Shown: positions 37,351 through 46,010 of the stretch, in pieces
Position numbering within the stretch: position 1 is the first letter of the stretch
Layout of the letters: every line of letters starts with the position of its first letter
Made by a program: the position numbers and the translations under genes
The notes under the pieces: generated by a model
What the model was told of the DNA's origin: nothing
Database searches by the model: none
Seen by the model: the letters and a program-made list of their open reading frames with translations, nothing else
NCBI GenBank assembly: GCA_017472575.1
Contig: JAFUPX010000010.1
Span: forward strand, 62,001 to 126,000
Direction of reading: 5' to 3'
DNA length: 64,000 nucleotides
From: Clostridia bacterium
GTDB taxonomy: Bacteria > Bacillota > Clostridia > Oscillospirales > Acutalibacteraceae

Positions 37351-38427
37351 ATGGATAAAGCATTGATTGCAATGAGCGGCGGAGTGGACTCCAGCGTAGC
37401 CGCCTGTTTGATAAAAGAACAGGGATATTCATGTATTGGAGTTACAATGAAGCTGTTTCAAAATGAATATATCGGAGAATCAAGGGAGCACACATGTTGC
37501 TCCCTTGAGGATGTTGAGGATGCCAGAAGTGTTGCACGACAGCTTAATATCCCGTATTATGTTTTTAATTTTTCGGATAGATTTCGGGAATGTGTTATCG
37601 ACAAATTTGTCCGTGCATATGAGGCAGGAATTACTCCCAACCCTTGTATAGACTGTAACCGTTATCTTAAATTCGACAAGCTGTTTCATCGGTCAAAAGA
37701 GCTTAACTGCAATTATGTTGTGACCGGTCATTATGCCCGTGTGGAATATGATGAGACTCTTAACCGCTATTTACTCAAAAAAGCACTTGATACAGATAAA
37801 GACCAAAGCTATGTGCTTTATGCTATGACTCAGGAGCAGTTAAGTCATACACTTTTTCCGCTTGGAGAGCTGACAAAGCCTGAGGTTAGAAAAATTGCTG
37901 AAAAGCACAGCTTTATAAATGCCAAAAAGCATGACAGTCAGGATATATGCTTTGTAACAGGCGGAAAATACACAGATTTTATTCAACAGTATACATCAAA
38001 GAGATATCCTGAGGGAAATTTTGTTGATATAAACGGTAGGGTGCTGGGCACCCATAAAGGTATTATTCATTATACAATCGGGCAACGCAGAGGATTGAAT
38101 ATATCGTCCACTGAGGCGCTTTATGTATCTGCAATAGATTCGGTTAATAATACTGTTACTCTTGCTTCGGAAAATGAGCTTTATACAAAAAAGCTTGTTG
38201 CAAAGGATATCAATATGATTTCAACCCCGTTTCTTGAAAAACCGGAAAAACTAAAGGTTAAAGTTAGATACCGCCAACCTGAGCAACCGGCAACTGTAGA
38301 GCAGACCGATACGGATACACTGGAGATTACTTTCGATACTCCTCAACGGGCGGTAACAAGCGGACAAGCAGTTGTAATATATAACGGAGATATCGTAGTT
38401 GGCGGAGGCACAATACAACGAAAGTGA
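37351..38427 (+). CDS. mnmA: tRNA-specific 2-thiouridylase MnmA
   Basis: Adds sulfur to U34 of tRNA Lys, Glu and Gln. 358 residues: PP-loop SGGVDSS at 9-15, catalytic Cys99 and partner Cys102 in PNPCIDCN, second catalytic Cys200 in SQDICFV, and the C-terminal beta barrel. It follows the cysteine-type binding protein by 5 nt, so it is in the sulfur uptake transcript. Sulfur for this reaction comes from cysteine via a desulfurase, which is not in this window. Confidence 0.95.
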   Translation: MDKALIAMSGGVDSSVAACLIKEQGYSCIGVTMKLFQNEYIGESREHTCCSLEDVEDARSVARQLNIPYYVFNFSDRFRECVIDKFVRAYEAGITPNPCIDCNRYLKFDKLFHRSKELNCNYVVTGHYARVEYDETLNRYLLKKALDTDKDQSYVLYAMTQEQLSHTLFPLGELTKPEVRKIAEKHSFINAKKHDSQDICFVTGGKYTDFIQQYTSKRYPEGNFVDINGRVLGTHKGIIHYTIGQRRGLNISSTEALYVSAIDSVNNTVTLASENELYTKKLVAKDINMISTPFLEKPEKLKVKVRYRQPEQPATVEQTDTDTLEITFDTPQRAVTSGQAVVIYNGDIVVGGGTIQRK

Positions 38428-38481
38428 ACTAAAAATATATAAATTACAGTAAATGAATAAAATTTATATAATATAGGTTCA

Positions 38482-39354
38482 TTACAAAAGATGACTGGGC
38501 AGTTCTTTATCAGGCACCTGCTTTGATGCGGAATTAAATTCTGATGTACGCGGCAGCTTAATCTCGCCGGCAAATTCCCTAGGGGAAATGCCGGTGATTT
38601 TTTTAAATGCAGCTGAGAAGTAGGCTTGATTGGAAAATCCGGCAAGCTCGGCAGTTTGGGTGACAGATATACCTTCTTTAAGCAGCTGCTTTGCACGGGA
38701 TATTTTAAGGGTTGTAAAATATTCGTGAACACCGATAAGGGTATATCTTGCAAAAATTCGTTTCAGATGTGACAGACTAATATTAAGATTCTCTGCCAGT
38801 TGAGATACAGAAAGCTGTAAAGGTATATTCTGTTGCAGAATATCAACAGCTTTTGAAAAAAGTACGGCATCCTTTTCTAGCGGAATAGGAGATGGCTTAT
38901 CTTTAGCACGGCAGCGGATAAAAAGTAATTCTAACATTGCGCGTAGCTCTTGATATGCAAGAGAATCTGAGATATCACTGCTTTGTGCATATATCATATT
39001 TATCAGCTGCTGCTCCCAGTCAGAAAGAGCAACAACGGTTCCCTCCGGCATAGATAAAGCATTACCCTCTGTTTTAAACTCGACCAAGAAATATTGAGTA
39101 TTATTTACATCTCTTATACAATGAAATTTCTCGGGGGCTAATATGGCGATACTTCCCTTATTTAGCTCAAAAATTTTATTGCCGGAGGTAATGCTTAATT
39201 TTCCTTGAAACGGATAAACCATTTTCCAATGGTCATAAGTGCCGCTGATATCGTTATAAGAATCGTTAATATATGCATTGATTATCTCGTTTATATGAAA
39301 TTCCGACGGTGTATTGAAAGCTTTAATATTTATCACTCCTTGAAACAAAATCAA
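38482..39354 (-). CDS. AraC family transcriptional regulator
   Basis: About 290 residues: N-terminal cupin (KLSITSGNKIFELNKGSIAILAP) and C-terminal double HTH (LSVSQLAENLNISLSHLKRIF and VTQTAELAGFSNQAYFSAAFKKITGISPREF). The start is unclear: TTG 39354 has no RBS, while CAAGGAG lies within the frame and points to a non-standard ATT at 39327. It sits at the 3' side of the microcompartment operon, separated by a strong terminator, and may sense a sugar; its target is unknown. Confidence 0.85.
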   Translation of the reverse strand: MILFQGVINIKAFNTPSEFHINEIINAYINDSYNDISGTYDHWKMVYPFQGKLSITSGNKIFELNKGSIAILAPEKFHCIRDVNNTQYFLVEFKTEGNALSMPEGTVVALSDWEQQLINMIYAQSSDISDSLAYQELRAMLELLFIRCRAKDKPSPIPLEKDAVLFSKAVDILQQNIPLQLSVSQLAENLNISLSHLKRIFARYTLIGVHEYFTTLKISRAKQLLKEGISVTQTAELAGFSNQAYFSAAFKKITGISPREFAGEIKLPRTSEFNSASKQVPDKELPSHLL

Positions 39355-39434
39355 ATTAATATTCTTTTTATTTTATCAAAAATTTGAAAACGGCTCAAAT
39401 ATATTATATCATTAATTTTTTTAATTGTAAAGCA

Positions 39435-39479
39435 AAAATACCGCACAAGGTTTCTCTCAAAAACCTTGTGCGGTATTTT
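39435..39479 (-). terminator. Terminator of the microcompartment operon
   Basis: 19-bp perfect stem AAAATACCGCACAAGGTTT (39435-39453 with 39461-39479), 7-nt loop, T-rich on the minus-strand 3' side. Confidence 0.93.
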
Positions 39480-39491
39480 AGTTTAAATCAA

Positions 39492-40139
39492 TTAACGAAC
39501 GATTTTAACCTTTGCACCGTTGCCTATACCTGCTGCGTTTGCATCGTCGGTATCAATATGCATTTCCAGCTTGAAAGCTTTATTAACTCTTACCTGTACA
39601 TCGTAAAAGGTTGTCCGGCGTTCGCCGTTTGCTTCTACCGTAACATAGTCTCCGTCTTTTAGACCGAAAGCGGCGCCCTCTTCCTCGCTCATATGTATAT
39701 GTCGGTTGGCAATTATACAACCTTCCTTAAGGGTAACAACACCCTTTGGACCAATTATAGTTATCGGAGCAGAGCCTTTGATATCTCCCGATTCGCGTAC
39801 AGGCGGTTTTACCTTTAAGGTGAAAGAATCTGTTCTGGATATTTCTACTTGAGAGGCAGAACGAACAGGGCCTAATACACGCACACCTTCAATAGGACGA
39901 AGTGAGGGTCCTACGATAGTAAGCTGTTCCTTACAGGCAAACTGACCCGGCTGTGAAAGCTCCTTTAAGGGTGTGAGCTGATAGTCCTTTCCGAAAAGAA
40001 CTTCAACATGTTCGGTTGAAAGATGAATATGGCGGTTGGAAACACCGACCGGAACGGTATCGTTTTCAGCAGTATTACTGCCGCATTGAGCCATTACTCG
40101 GTTGACAATTTCAGCTACCAGAGCAGCATCGTATGCCAT
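39492..40139 (-). CDS. pduL: Phosphate propanoyltransferase PduL with encapsulation peptide
   Basis: Converts propionyl-CoA and phosphate to propionyl-phosphate, recycling CoA inside the shell. 215 residues in two repeats with zinc-ligand motifs SNRHIHLS and ANRHIHMSEEEG. The N-terminal 20 or so residues (AALVAEIVNRVMAQC) form an amphipathic helix set off by a short linker, the usual encapsulation peptide. Last gene of the operon, next to the CoA-acylating dehydrogenase that makes its substrate. Confidence 0.95.
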   Translation of the reverse strand: MAYDAALVAEIVNRVMAQCGSNTAENDTVPVGVSNRHIHLSTEHVEVLFGKDYQLTPLKELSQPGQFACKEQLTIVGPSLRPIEGVRVLGPVRSASQVEISRTDSFTLKVKPPVRESGDIKGSAPITIIGPKGVVTLKEGCIIANRHIHMSEEEGAAFGLKDGDYVTVEANGERRTTFYDVQVRVNKAFKLEMHIDTDDANAAGIGNGAKVKIVR

Positions 40140-40163
40140 TATATAAACACTCCTTAATTTTTA

Positions 40164-41606
40164 TTAGATAATACGGAAGCTGTCTGCCATAACACAGCGG
40201 CGCTGGCGGGTAAAGCTTCTGGCAGAGGTTATTCCCTCTCCGGTAGGACCGGCGATAGTAAAGGTGGTATGTCCTTCGCCGCCAAAACCGATACCGGCAT
40301 AGGAGGGTGCATTTTTAACAAAGATAGTGGTTTCTACAGCACGTGCGAAACGGGAGAGATGGTCAATATTCTTAGAGTGCATATGAGCGGTGTGGCGGTT
40401 TCCGTGTTCTGCTTTAACAGCAAGCTCAATTGCCTGATCGATATTGTCAACCCGAACAATGGGGAGAATAGGCATCATAAGTTCGTTTTGAACAAAGGCA
40501 TGGTCAAAATCCGCTTCGCAGATAATGCAGCGAATATCCTTGCTTACTTTTATGCCTATCTTGGCGAGAATTACATCCGCATCTCTTCCTACACATTCAC
40601 GGTTAACTATTTTTTTAACCTTACCGTTTTTATCCTTCTTTTCTACAAGAACAATTTCTGCTAATCGTGCTGCCTGAGCAGAATCTATAAGATATGCTCC
40701 ATTTTTAAGCATTGCAGAGATAAGCTCATCAGCTATGTTTCGGAATGCGAAAACTTCTTTTTCGGCAATACAAGGCAGATTATTATCAAAGGTACAGCCG
40801 TTGATAATATCTTTTCCTGCTTTGGCTATATCAGCTGTGTCATCAACTATAACCGGTGGATTTCCTGCTCCTGCTCCGATTGCCTTTTTTCCGGAGGAAA
40901 GAACAGCTCTTACAACACCGGGTCCGCCTGTGCATACAAGCAGGCGGATAAGCGGGTGGGACTGCATTACTGAGGCAGATTCCATAGTAGGTTTTACCAT
41001 TGAGCATACCAAAATATCCGGACCGCCGGCAGCCTTTGATGCACGGTTTACCAAATCAACAGCATAGTTGGAAACTGCAATAGCATTGGGGTGCGGATTA
41101 AACACAACACCGTTTCCGGCAGCTATCATACCGATACTGTTGCAGATAACAGTTTCACTCGGGTTTGTACTCGGAGTTATAGAGCCTACCACACCGAAGG
41201 GTGCCATTTCAACCAGAGTTAATCCGCTGTCACCGGTACGCGCATTTGAGATAATATCTTCTGTGCCCGGTGTTTTATCGGCAACCAAAATGTGCTTTAA
41301 GCGTTTATGCTCTACCTTACCCATTCCGGTTTCTGTTACACCAAGCTCTGCCATAATAGCAGCTTCTGCACGGGTAAGCCGGCGAATTTCAGTGATGATT
41401 GCTTCTCTTTGCTCAACCGACATTGCGCGTACAGCGCGATAGCCTGTGTCAGCAGCCTTAATCGCATCATTCATGTCCTCATATATTCCTATAAATTTAT
41501 GAGGACCGTAATGAGTGCTGTCCCAATCCTTAGTACTGCTTGATTGCATTTTATTAAGTACTTGGCTGACTACCTCTCGGATTTCAGCTTCAGAAATATT
41601 AGCCAT
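40164..41606 (-). CDS. pduP: CoA-acylating propionaldehyde dehydrogenase with encapsulation peptide
   Basis: Oxidises propionaldehyde to propionyl-CoA with NAD+. 480 residues of the EutE/PduP family; the catalytic Cys279 is in TFDNNLPCIAEKEVF. Residues 2-20 (ANISEAEIREVVSQVLNKM) form the amphipathic targeting helix, followed by a Ser-rich linker. C-terminal segments HMHSKNIDHLSRFARA and GIGFGGEGHTTFTIAGPTGEG are family-typical. RBS AAGGAG. Confidence 0.95.
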   Translation of the reverse strand: MANISEAEIREVVSQVLNKMQSSSTKDWDSTHYGPHKFIGIYEDMNDAIKAADTGYRAVRAMSVEQREAIITEIRRLTRAEAAIMAELGVTETGMGKVEHKRLKHILVADKTPGTEDIISNARTGDSGLTLVEMAPFGVVGSITPSTNPSETVICNSIGMIAAGNGVVFNPHPNAIAVSNYAVDLVNRASKAAGGPDILVCSMVKPTMESASVMQSHPLIRLLVCTGGPGVVRAVLSSGKKAIGAGAGNPPVIVDDTADIAKAGKDIINGCTFDNNLPCIAEKEVFAFRNIADELISAMLKNGAYLIDSAQAARLAEIVLVEKKDKNGKVKKIVNRECVGRDADVILAKIGIKVSKDIRCIICEADFDHAFVQNELMMPILPIVRVDNIDQAIELAVKAEHGNRHTAHMHSKNIDHLSRFARAVETTIFVKNAPSYAGIGFGGEGHTTFTIAGPTGEGITSARSFTRQRRCVMADSFRII

Positions 41607-41641
41607 TGCTGTTAGCTCCTTAAAATAATTTCGTAATTTTT

Positions 41642-42400
41642 TCAGTAAATCAAATTTACATTTTTCTCTTTAAAATGTTCTACCCAGCGGTCTGATGGCT
41701 GACTGTCTGTGACAACTGTGTTTACATCACCGATATCACAAACATGCACAAAGGAAATTTTATCAAATTTAGTGCTGTCAACCGCTAGAATTTTATGTTC
41801 AGCCGCGGAAAAAATCGCCTGCTTTATAACGGAATCCTTTTCATTTGAATCAGTAATTCCCATATTCATATCAATACCTTTTGATGAGCAGACTGCTAAA
41901 TCTACATGGAAGCCGCGAATCATTCGCTCTGCAGACGTTCCTACCAATGATAAAGCTCCTTTTTTCAGAGAACCCCCTGTGGAAAGGACGTTCCAGTCGG
42001 TTTTATCTGCCAGTTCAAGCATTATTTCAACCGAATTGGTGATAAGAGTAATATTTTTGCGGTTTGTAATACATTTGGTTACATAGATTGCTGTAGAGCT
42101 TGCGTCAAGCATAATGTAGTCGCCGTCATGAATCATTTCTGCTATTTTTTCGGCGATTTTCTGTTTAAGCTCTACATTAGTCCGTTTACGAACATTAAAC
42201 GGAAGGTCGGTATGCAGGCTCTGATTAATAACGGCACCGCCGTAGGTCTTTTTTGCAAGACCCTCGTTATCCAGCTTTTCGAGGTCACGCCGTATAGTTT
42301 CTTCAGTGACATTAAATTCACGGCTTAAGTCCGCAACGATAACCTTTCCCTCGGCGGATAGCTTTGCCAGAATTGCATTGCGTCGTTCAATTGCGAGCAT
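41642..42400 (-). CDS. DeoR family transcriptional regulator
   Basis: 252 residues: N-terminal HTH (VIVADLSREFNVTEETIRRDLEKLDNEGL, about 18-47) and a C-terminal sensor domain that binds a sugar phosphate (LDASSTAIYVTK, ITNSVEIMLELAD). It is encoded inside the microcompartment operon, so it is probably the local repressor; the likely effector would be a phosphorylated intermediate such as fuculose-1-phosphate. That is inference from the family. Confidence 0.92.
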   Translation of the reverse strand: MLAIERRNAILAKLSAEGKVIVADLSREFNVTEETIRRDLEKLDNEGLAKKTYGGAVINQSLHTDLPFNVRKRTNVELKQKIAEKIAEMIHDGDYIMLDASSTAIYVTKCITNRKNITLITNSVEIMLELADKTDWNVLSTGGSLKKGALSLVGTSAERMIRGFHVDLAVCSSKGIDMNMGITDSNEKDSVIKQAIFSAAEHKILAVDSTKFDKISFVHVCDIGDVNTVVTDSQPSDRWVEHFKEKNVNLIY

Positions 42401-42428
42401 AAAAATACATTCCTTTTATAAAATATTC

Positions 42429-42977
42429 TTATAAAATATTTTGCCAGAATTTAGCATCGGGTCTCGGAATAACTGCGCTGTCGAGGAACATACCGTCCTC
42501 TCCGGCACCGAGCTTTGCACGTTCAATAGCAGCTTCAACTGCGGCAATTTCACCTGTAAGAAGCAGATACGATTTTCCGCACATACCGCGTGCAAGGCGA
42601 AGCTCTATTAAATCAACCAAAGCAGTCTTCGCAGCAGTATCAGCCGCAACAATAGCAGCCGCGGCGGAGAAGGTTTCAAGAACACCCAGTGCATCGGGTG
42701 TCTTTATTTCAGTTGCACCGTAAAGGGCGCTGAAAATAGATTCGTGTGGGTTTCCTAAAACAAAGCTGTCTATCAGCTGTTCGGGATCGTTTATCGCTGC
42801 GGCATCAACCGAAGCTTTAACAGCACTGAGGTCACCGCTGATTAGTACGAGGAATTTGCCGGGACAAACGGTGTCTGCTTGGAGCAGCTCTACCTCGGCG
42901 GTTTTAACCATACGGTCTGCCGCGCGCATACCGGAGGAAACCGTTTTATATTCTACCATACCAATGGCCTTTTTCAT
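42429..42977 (-). CDS. pduT: Trimeric shell protein, PduT-like (tandem BMC domains, 4Fe-4S)
   Basis: 182 residues with two BMC domains (about 1-90 and 95-182). Cys38 in DTVCPGKFLVL matches the cysteine that in PduT binds a [4Fe-4S] cluster at the three-fold axis. Directly precedes, in gene order, the DeoR gene and follows the PduS-like protein, its usual electron-transfer partner. Confidence 0.93.
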   Translation of the reverse strand: MKKAIGMVEYKTVSSGMRAADRMVKTAEVELLQADTVCPGKFLVLISGDLSAVKASVDAAAINDPEQLIDSFVLGNPHESIFSALYGATEIKTPDALGVLETFSAAAAIVAADTAAKTALVDLIELRLARGMCGKSYLLLTGEIAAVEAAIERAKLGAGEDGMFLDSAVIPRPDAKFWQNIL

Positions 42978-42994
42978 AATTTAGCTCCTCCTTT

Positions 42995-44320
42995 TTATAT
43001 AGATATAATGATTTTGTTTTTGGTTACATCGGTTACTGTTCCATCAATCGGAGAATGTATCGCAACGCTTAAAGCGTTTTCTGCAGGAGCTGCGATTAGT
43101 TGCCCTGCGGTTACCTTATCTCCTTTGGCAACCTTAGCAACAGCAGGTGCGCCGATGTGCTGAGACAGAGCAATACTTAAACTCTTAAATTTTAAAGGCT
43201 CTTCGTTTACAGGTGCGGCTTTGTTATAAGGGTCAAGACCCAACCGCGAGCGAAGACGGGATAACGGTATCATTCGCATATTTCTTGCAGGATCAACCTC
43301 TCGCATAGCGGGAGACTTCTGGGCTTTTATACCGTTTTTCCTCAAGCCGTTTTTGGTTTCAGTAAGAAGTGAACGGGGGGAGAGTCCCTGTCCGCACGAA
43401 TATAGTTCGCAGAGTCCGCAACCGGAGCAATATAAAGAATTTAAATAAGGTGCCGCATCGTTTGTTACACCGTTTGAAGCGGCAAGCATAAAGGCGCTTG
43501 GGTCAATAGGGTGACCAAGTAAAGCTCTGGGGCAAAGTGAGGTGCAGTAGCTACACTGACAGCAGGCTGACATTGCACGCTTTATATCAATAAAGGGCTT
43601 GCTCAGCTTTTTCTGCACAAGGGGAAGTGTTTTCGGGAGCACTAAAACAGCGTTTGTGGTTTTAGTAACTGTATCAGATGGATTAATCAGCCGTCCCATC
43701 ATAGGTCCGCCCATAATATAGGCGGGATCATCAATTGTTATACCGCCTGCCATATTGAGAAGCTCATCAACTGTAATACCAAGCGGAGCATAAACGGTAA
43801 CGGGAGTTTTAACTCCGCCCGTTATTGTAACATATTTATGAGTAACCGGTTTACCCTGCATAGCACGGTAAATATTGTATACGGTTTCCACGTTTAGCAC
43901 TGTAACTCCCACTGAGAGCGGAATAGCACCTGCGGGAACTACACGGCCGGTTGCTTCATAGGTAAGCACTACCTCGTCTCCTGCAGGATAAACCTCAGGC
44001 AGAGTGCAGACCTTCATATTTGGAAAAGAAGCTATTTCTTGGTTTACGGCGGCAACAGTTCTCTTATATGAGCCCTTAATGCCTATGTAAACGGTATTAA
44101 CTTCCAGAATTTTCGAAATTTGATATAATGTGCTTAGAATTTCATGTGTATACATTTTAAGCACTTCTCGGTGCAAACGGAGCAGAGGCTCACATTCAGC
44201 ACAGTTAAGGATCAAGGTGTCGGCGCTTTTATCCAGTTTAGCATAGGTGGGAAATCCCGCACCGCCTGCGCCGACGATCCCGCTTTCACGCAAAAGCTCT
44301 TTTAATTGTTCAATATTCAT
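42995..44320 (-). CDS. pduS: PduS/RnfC-like Fe-S flavoprotein
   Basis: 441 residues: N-terminal RnfC-like flavin-binding region (GIVGAGGAGFPTYAKL), SLBB domain (about 165-215), two ferredoxin clusters (CCQCSYCTSLCP and CSGCGLCELYSC), and a C-terminal barrel/sandwich domain ending SPIDGTVTDVTK. PduS reduces cobalamin in B12 microcompartments, but here no B12 enzyme is present, so NADH reoxidation or electron export through PduT is more likely. Overlaps the eutN stop by 4 nt (ATGA). Confidence 0.92.
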   Translation of the reverse strand: MNIEQLKELLRESGIVGAGGAGFPTYAKLDKSADTLILNCAECEPLLRLHREVLKMYTHEILSTLYQISKILEVNTVYIGIKGSYKRTVAAVNQEIASFPNMKVCTLPEVYPAGDEVVLTYEATGRVVPAGAIPLSVGVTVLNVETVYNIYRAMQGKPVTHKYVTITGGVKTPVTVYAPLGITVDELLNMAGGITIDDPAYIMGGPMMGRLINPSDTVTKTTNAVLVLPKTLPLVQKKLSKPFIDIKRAMSACCQCSYCTSLCPRALLGHPIDPSAFMLAASNGVTNDAAPYLNSLYCSGCGLCELYSCGQGLSPRSLLTETKNGLRKNGIKAQKSPAMREVDPARNMRMIPLSRLRSRLGLDPYNKAAPVNEEPLKFKSLSIALSQHIGAPAVAKVAKGDKVTAGQLIAAPAENALSVAIHSPIDGTVTDVTKNKIIISI

Positions 44321-44598
44321 GAATTGATCACTCCGGCAAGTCCGGTGCCGCTGTCTACAATACCGACAATTGCAGCGTCTACGGGAGAATCAGCCATACC
44401 GCAGCCAATGCGGGCGGCACTTCCTGTAGCAACCAATACGATTTCGCCGATGCCGGCGCCTACATTGTCAACAGCAACGATTTTTTCATTCGGATTACCT
44501 AATTCGGCGAGCGGCTCTATCACCATAAATTTACTGCCGACAAGGTTTTCGTTTTTGCGTGTGGAAACAACGCTTCCAACTACTTTTCCGACGATCAT
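44317..44598 (-). CDS. eutN: BMC-P vertex protein (EutN/CcmL family)
   Basis: Pentamer that caps shell vertices. 93 residues from ATG 44598; an in-frame GTG at 44607 is part of the RBS (CAGGTG). Family motifs MIVGKVVGSVVSTRKNENLVG, VAVDNVGAGIGEIVLVATGSAAR and IVGIVDS are complete. Confidence 0.95.
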   Translation of the reverse strand: MIVGKVVGSVVSTRKNENLVGSKFMVIEPLAELGNPNEKIVAVDNVGAGIGEIVLVATGSAARIGCGMADSPVDAAIVGIVDSGTGLAGVINS

Positions 44599-44711
44599 TG
44601 TTTTCACCTGTTCTTTCGTGATTAGTCAACCGAGTTTTTCTAAAGCTCGGATAGGGCGGTCAACCGAGGGGGCAATAAGCCCCCTCAAGATATTGACAAG
44701 CCTTCTTGCTC

Positions 44712-44990
44712 TTATTTAAGGGTGGGCAAGATTTTTTCCACATCGTCATGAGGACGGGGAATTACGTGTGTAGCGATAAGCTCGCCTAAGCGTGAAGCGG
44801 ATGTTGAACCTGCTTCAACAGCGGACTTAACAGCGCCAACGTCTCCGCGTACCATAACAGATACTAATCCGGAGCCGATTTTCTCGGTGCCGATAAGCTG
44901 AACGTTTGCAGCCTTAACCATTGCATCAGCAGCCTCAATTGCAGCTACCAAACCTCTGGTTTCTACCATACCTAATGCTTCAAGTGCCAT
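44712..44990 (-). CDS. BMC-H shell hexamer protein (PduA/PduJ-like), copy 1
   Basis: 92 residues, [25 protein letters not shown] and the pore segment [19 protein letters not shown]. Differs from the core of the adjacent copy (45026-45304) at only four residues, so the two arose by tandem duplication. Strong RBS AAGGAGG. Confidence 0.95.
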   Translation of the reverse strand: MALEALGMVETRGLVAAIEAADAMVKAANVQLIGTEKIGSGLVSVMVRGDVGAVKSAVEAGSTSASRLGELIATHVIPRPHDDVEKILPTLK

Positions 44991-45025
44991 TGTTATATCC
45001 TCCTTAAATTAAATGTTTAATAAAG

Positions 45026-45397
45026 TTATTTCAAAGAAGGGAGAATTTTCTCCACATCTTCGTGGGGGCGGGGAATTACGTGTGTAGCGATAATTTCACC
45101 CAAACGGGAAGCGGACGCAGAACCTGCTTCAACAGCGGACTTAACAGCGCCAACGTCGCCGCGTACCATAACAGATACTAATCCGGAACCGATTTTCTCG
45201 GTACCGATAAGCTGAACGTTTGCAGCCTTAACCATTGCATCAGCAGCCTCAATTGCAGCTACTAAACCTCTGGTTTCTACCATACCTAATGCTTCAAGTG
45301 CCATTTTTCTTACCTCCTTTTTGGGTGTTGTTTTTACGGTCTCTTCAGCCGGTTTTGATGTGGTTGTTTTGGCGGTGGTTGTTTTTTTCTCTGCCAT
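45026..45397 (-). CDS. BMC-H shell protein with Lys/Thr-rich N-terminal tail and internal start
   Basis: 123 residues from ATG 45397: a 31-residue tail rich in Lys, Thr and Glu ([15 protein letters not shown]...) precedes a standard 92-residue BMC-H domain. Inside the tail coding sequence AAAAAGGAGGT sits 7 nt before an in-frame ATG (45304) that would give exactly the plain BMC-H form. The gene therefore can make both tailed and untailed subunits. The tail is likely disordered and positively charged; its function is unknown. Confidence 0.9.
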   Translation of the reverse strand: MAEKKTTTAKTTTSKPAEETVKTTPKKEVRKMALEALGMVETRGLVAAIEAADAMVKAANVQLIGTEKIGSGLVSVMVRGDVGAVKSAVEAGSASASRLGEIIATHVIPRPHEDVEKILPSLK

Positions 45398-45403
45398 CAG
45401 AGA

Positions 45404-45697
45404 TTACCTGCCTTTCTTTTGAAATCGGGATGCGCTAAGCTCAAGCAGACGCTGTGTTTCTTCATGGGGGTTTGCTATAACAGCGTGAGCAACAGGCTTT
45501 TTAAGACCGTTTGCAACAGCGTTCTCTACCGCGGCTGTAACAGCGGAAACATCACCCTGTACAACAACGGTGACTAATCTGCCTCCTAGCTTGCGCTCCC
45601 ATGTAACGAGCTCGACATCTGCCGATTTGCACATGATATCTAAACAGTCAATAGCGCCGGTAACACCGGTCACCTCAATCAGTCCTAAAGACTTCAT
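45404..45697 (-). CDS. BMC-H shell protein, divergent
   Basis: 97 residues: SLGLIEVTGVTGAIDCLDIMCKSADVEL and KLGGRLVTVVVQGDVSAVTAAVENA. The divergent pore region (ERKLGGRL in place of EKIGSGL) suggests a different permeability from the PduA-like copies. RBS AGGAG. Ends 7 nt before the tailed BMC-H gene. Confidence 0.92.
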   Translation of the reverse strand: MKSLGLIEVTGVTGAIDCLDIMCKSADVELVTWERKLGGRLVTVVVQGDVSAVTAAVENAVANGLKKPVAHAVIANPHEETQRLLELSASRFQKKGR

Positions 45698-45713
45698 TAC
45701 GGATAACTCCTAA

Positions 45714-45989
45714 TTAAAATTTGGGGAGAATTTTCTCTACATCTGCATGGGGACGGGGAATAACATGAACTGCAACCAGCTCGCCTAAGCGAGAAGCGGT
45801 GTTTGAGCCTGCTTCAACAGCGGCTTTTACAGCACCAACGTCGCCGCGTACCATAACAGATACTAAACCTGAACCGATTTTTTCAGTTCCTATTAATACA
45901 ACCTCAGCAGCCTTTACCATAGAATCAGCAGCTTCGATTGCAGCGGTGAGTCCGCGGGTTTCAATCATACCAAGAGCTTCATTAGACAT
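45714..45989 (-). CDS. BMC-H shell protein (PduA/PduJ-like)
   Basis: 91 residues from ATG 45989, chosen because TGGAGG lies 8 nt upstream; an in-frame start at 46004 lies before the RBS. Same pore sequence KIGSGL as the duplicated copies and the shared [15 protein letters not shown] end. Confidence 0.94.
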   Translation of the reverse strand: MSNEALGMIETRGLTAAIEAADSMVKAAEVVLIGTEKIGSGLVSVMVRGDVGAVKAAVEAGSNTASRLGELVAVHVIPRPHADVEKILPKF

Positions 45990-46010
45990 TTTATTTTCCT
46001 CCAAAATATA

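Noticed and set aside
38436..38470. Terminator between mnmA and the AraC gene
   Set aside because: The inverted repeat TATATAAATT/AATTTATATA is purely AT with a 15-nt loop, too weak to call.
42995..44320. Cobalamin reductase role for the PduS-like protein
   Set aside because: No B12-dependent diol dehydratase, reactivase or adenosyltransferase is encoded here, so the name PduS is kept for homology only.
44700..45310. Insertion element or phage repeat
   Set aside because: The strong direct repeat is explained by duplication of a BMC-H gene; no transposase, terminal inverted repeats or target duplications are seen.
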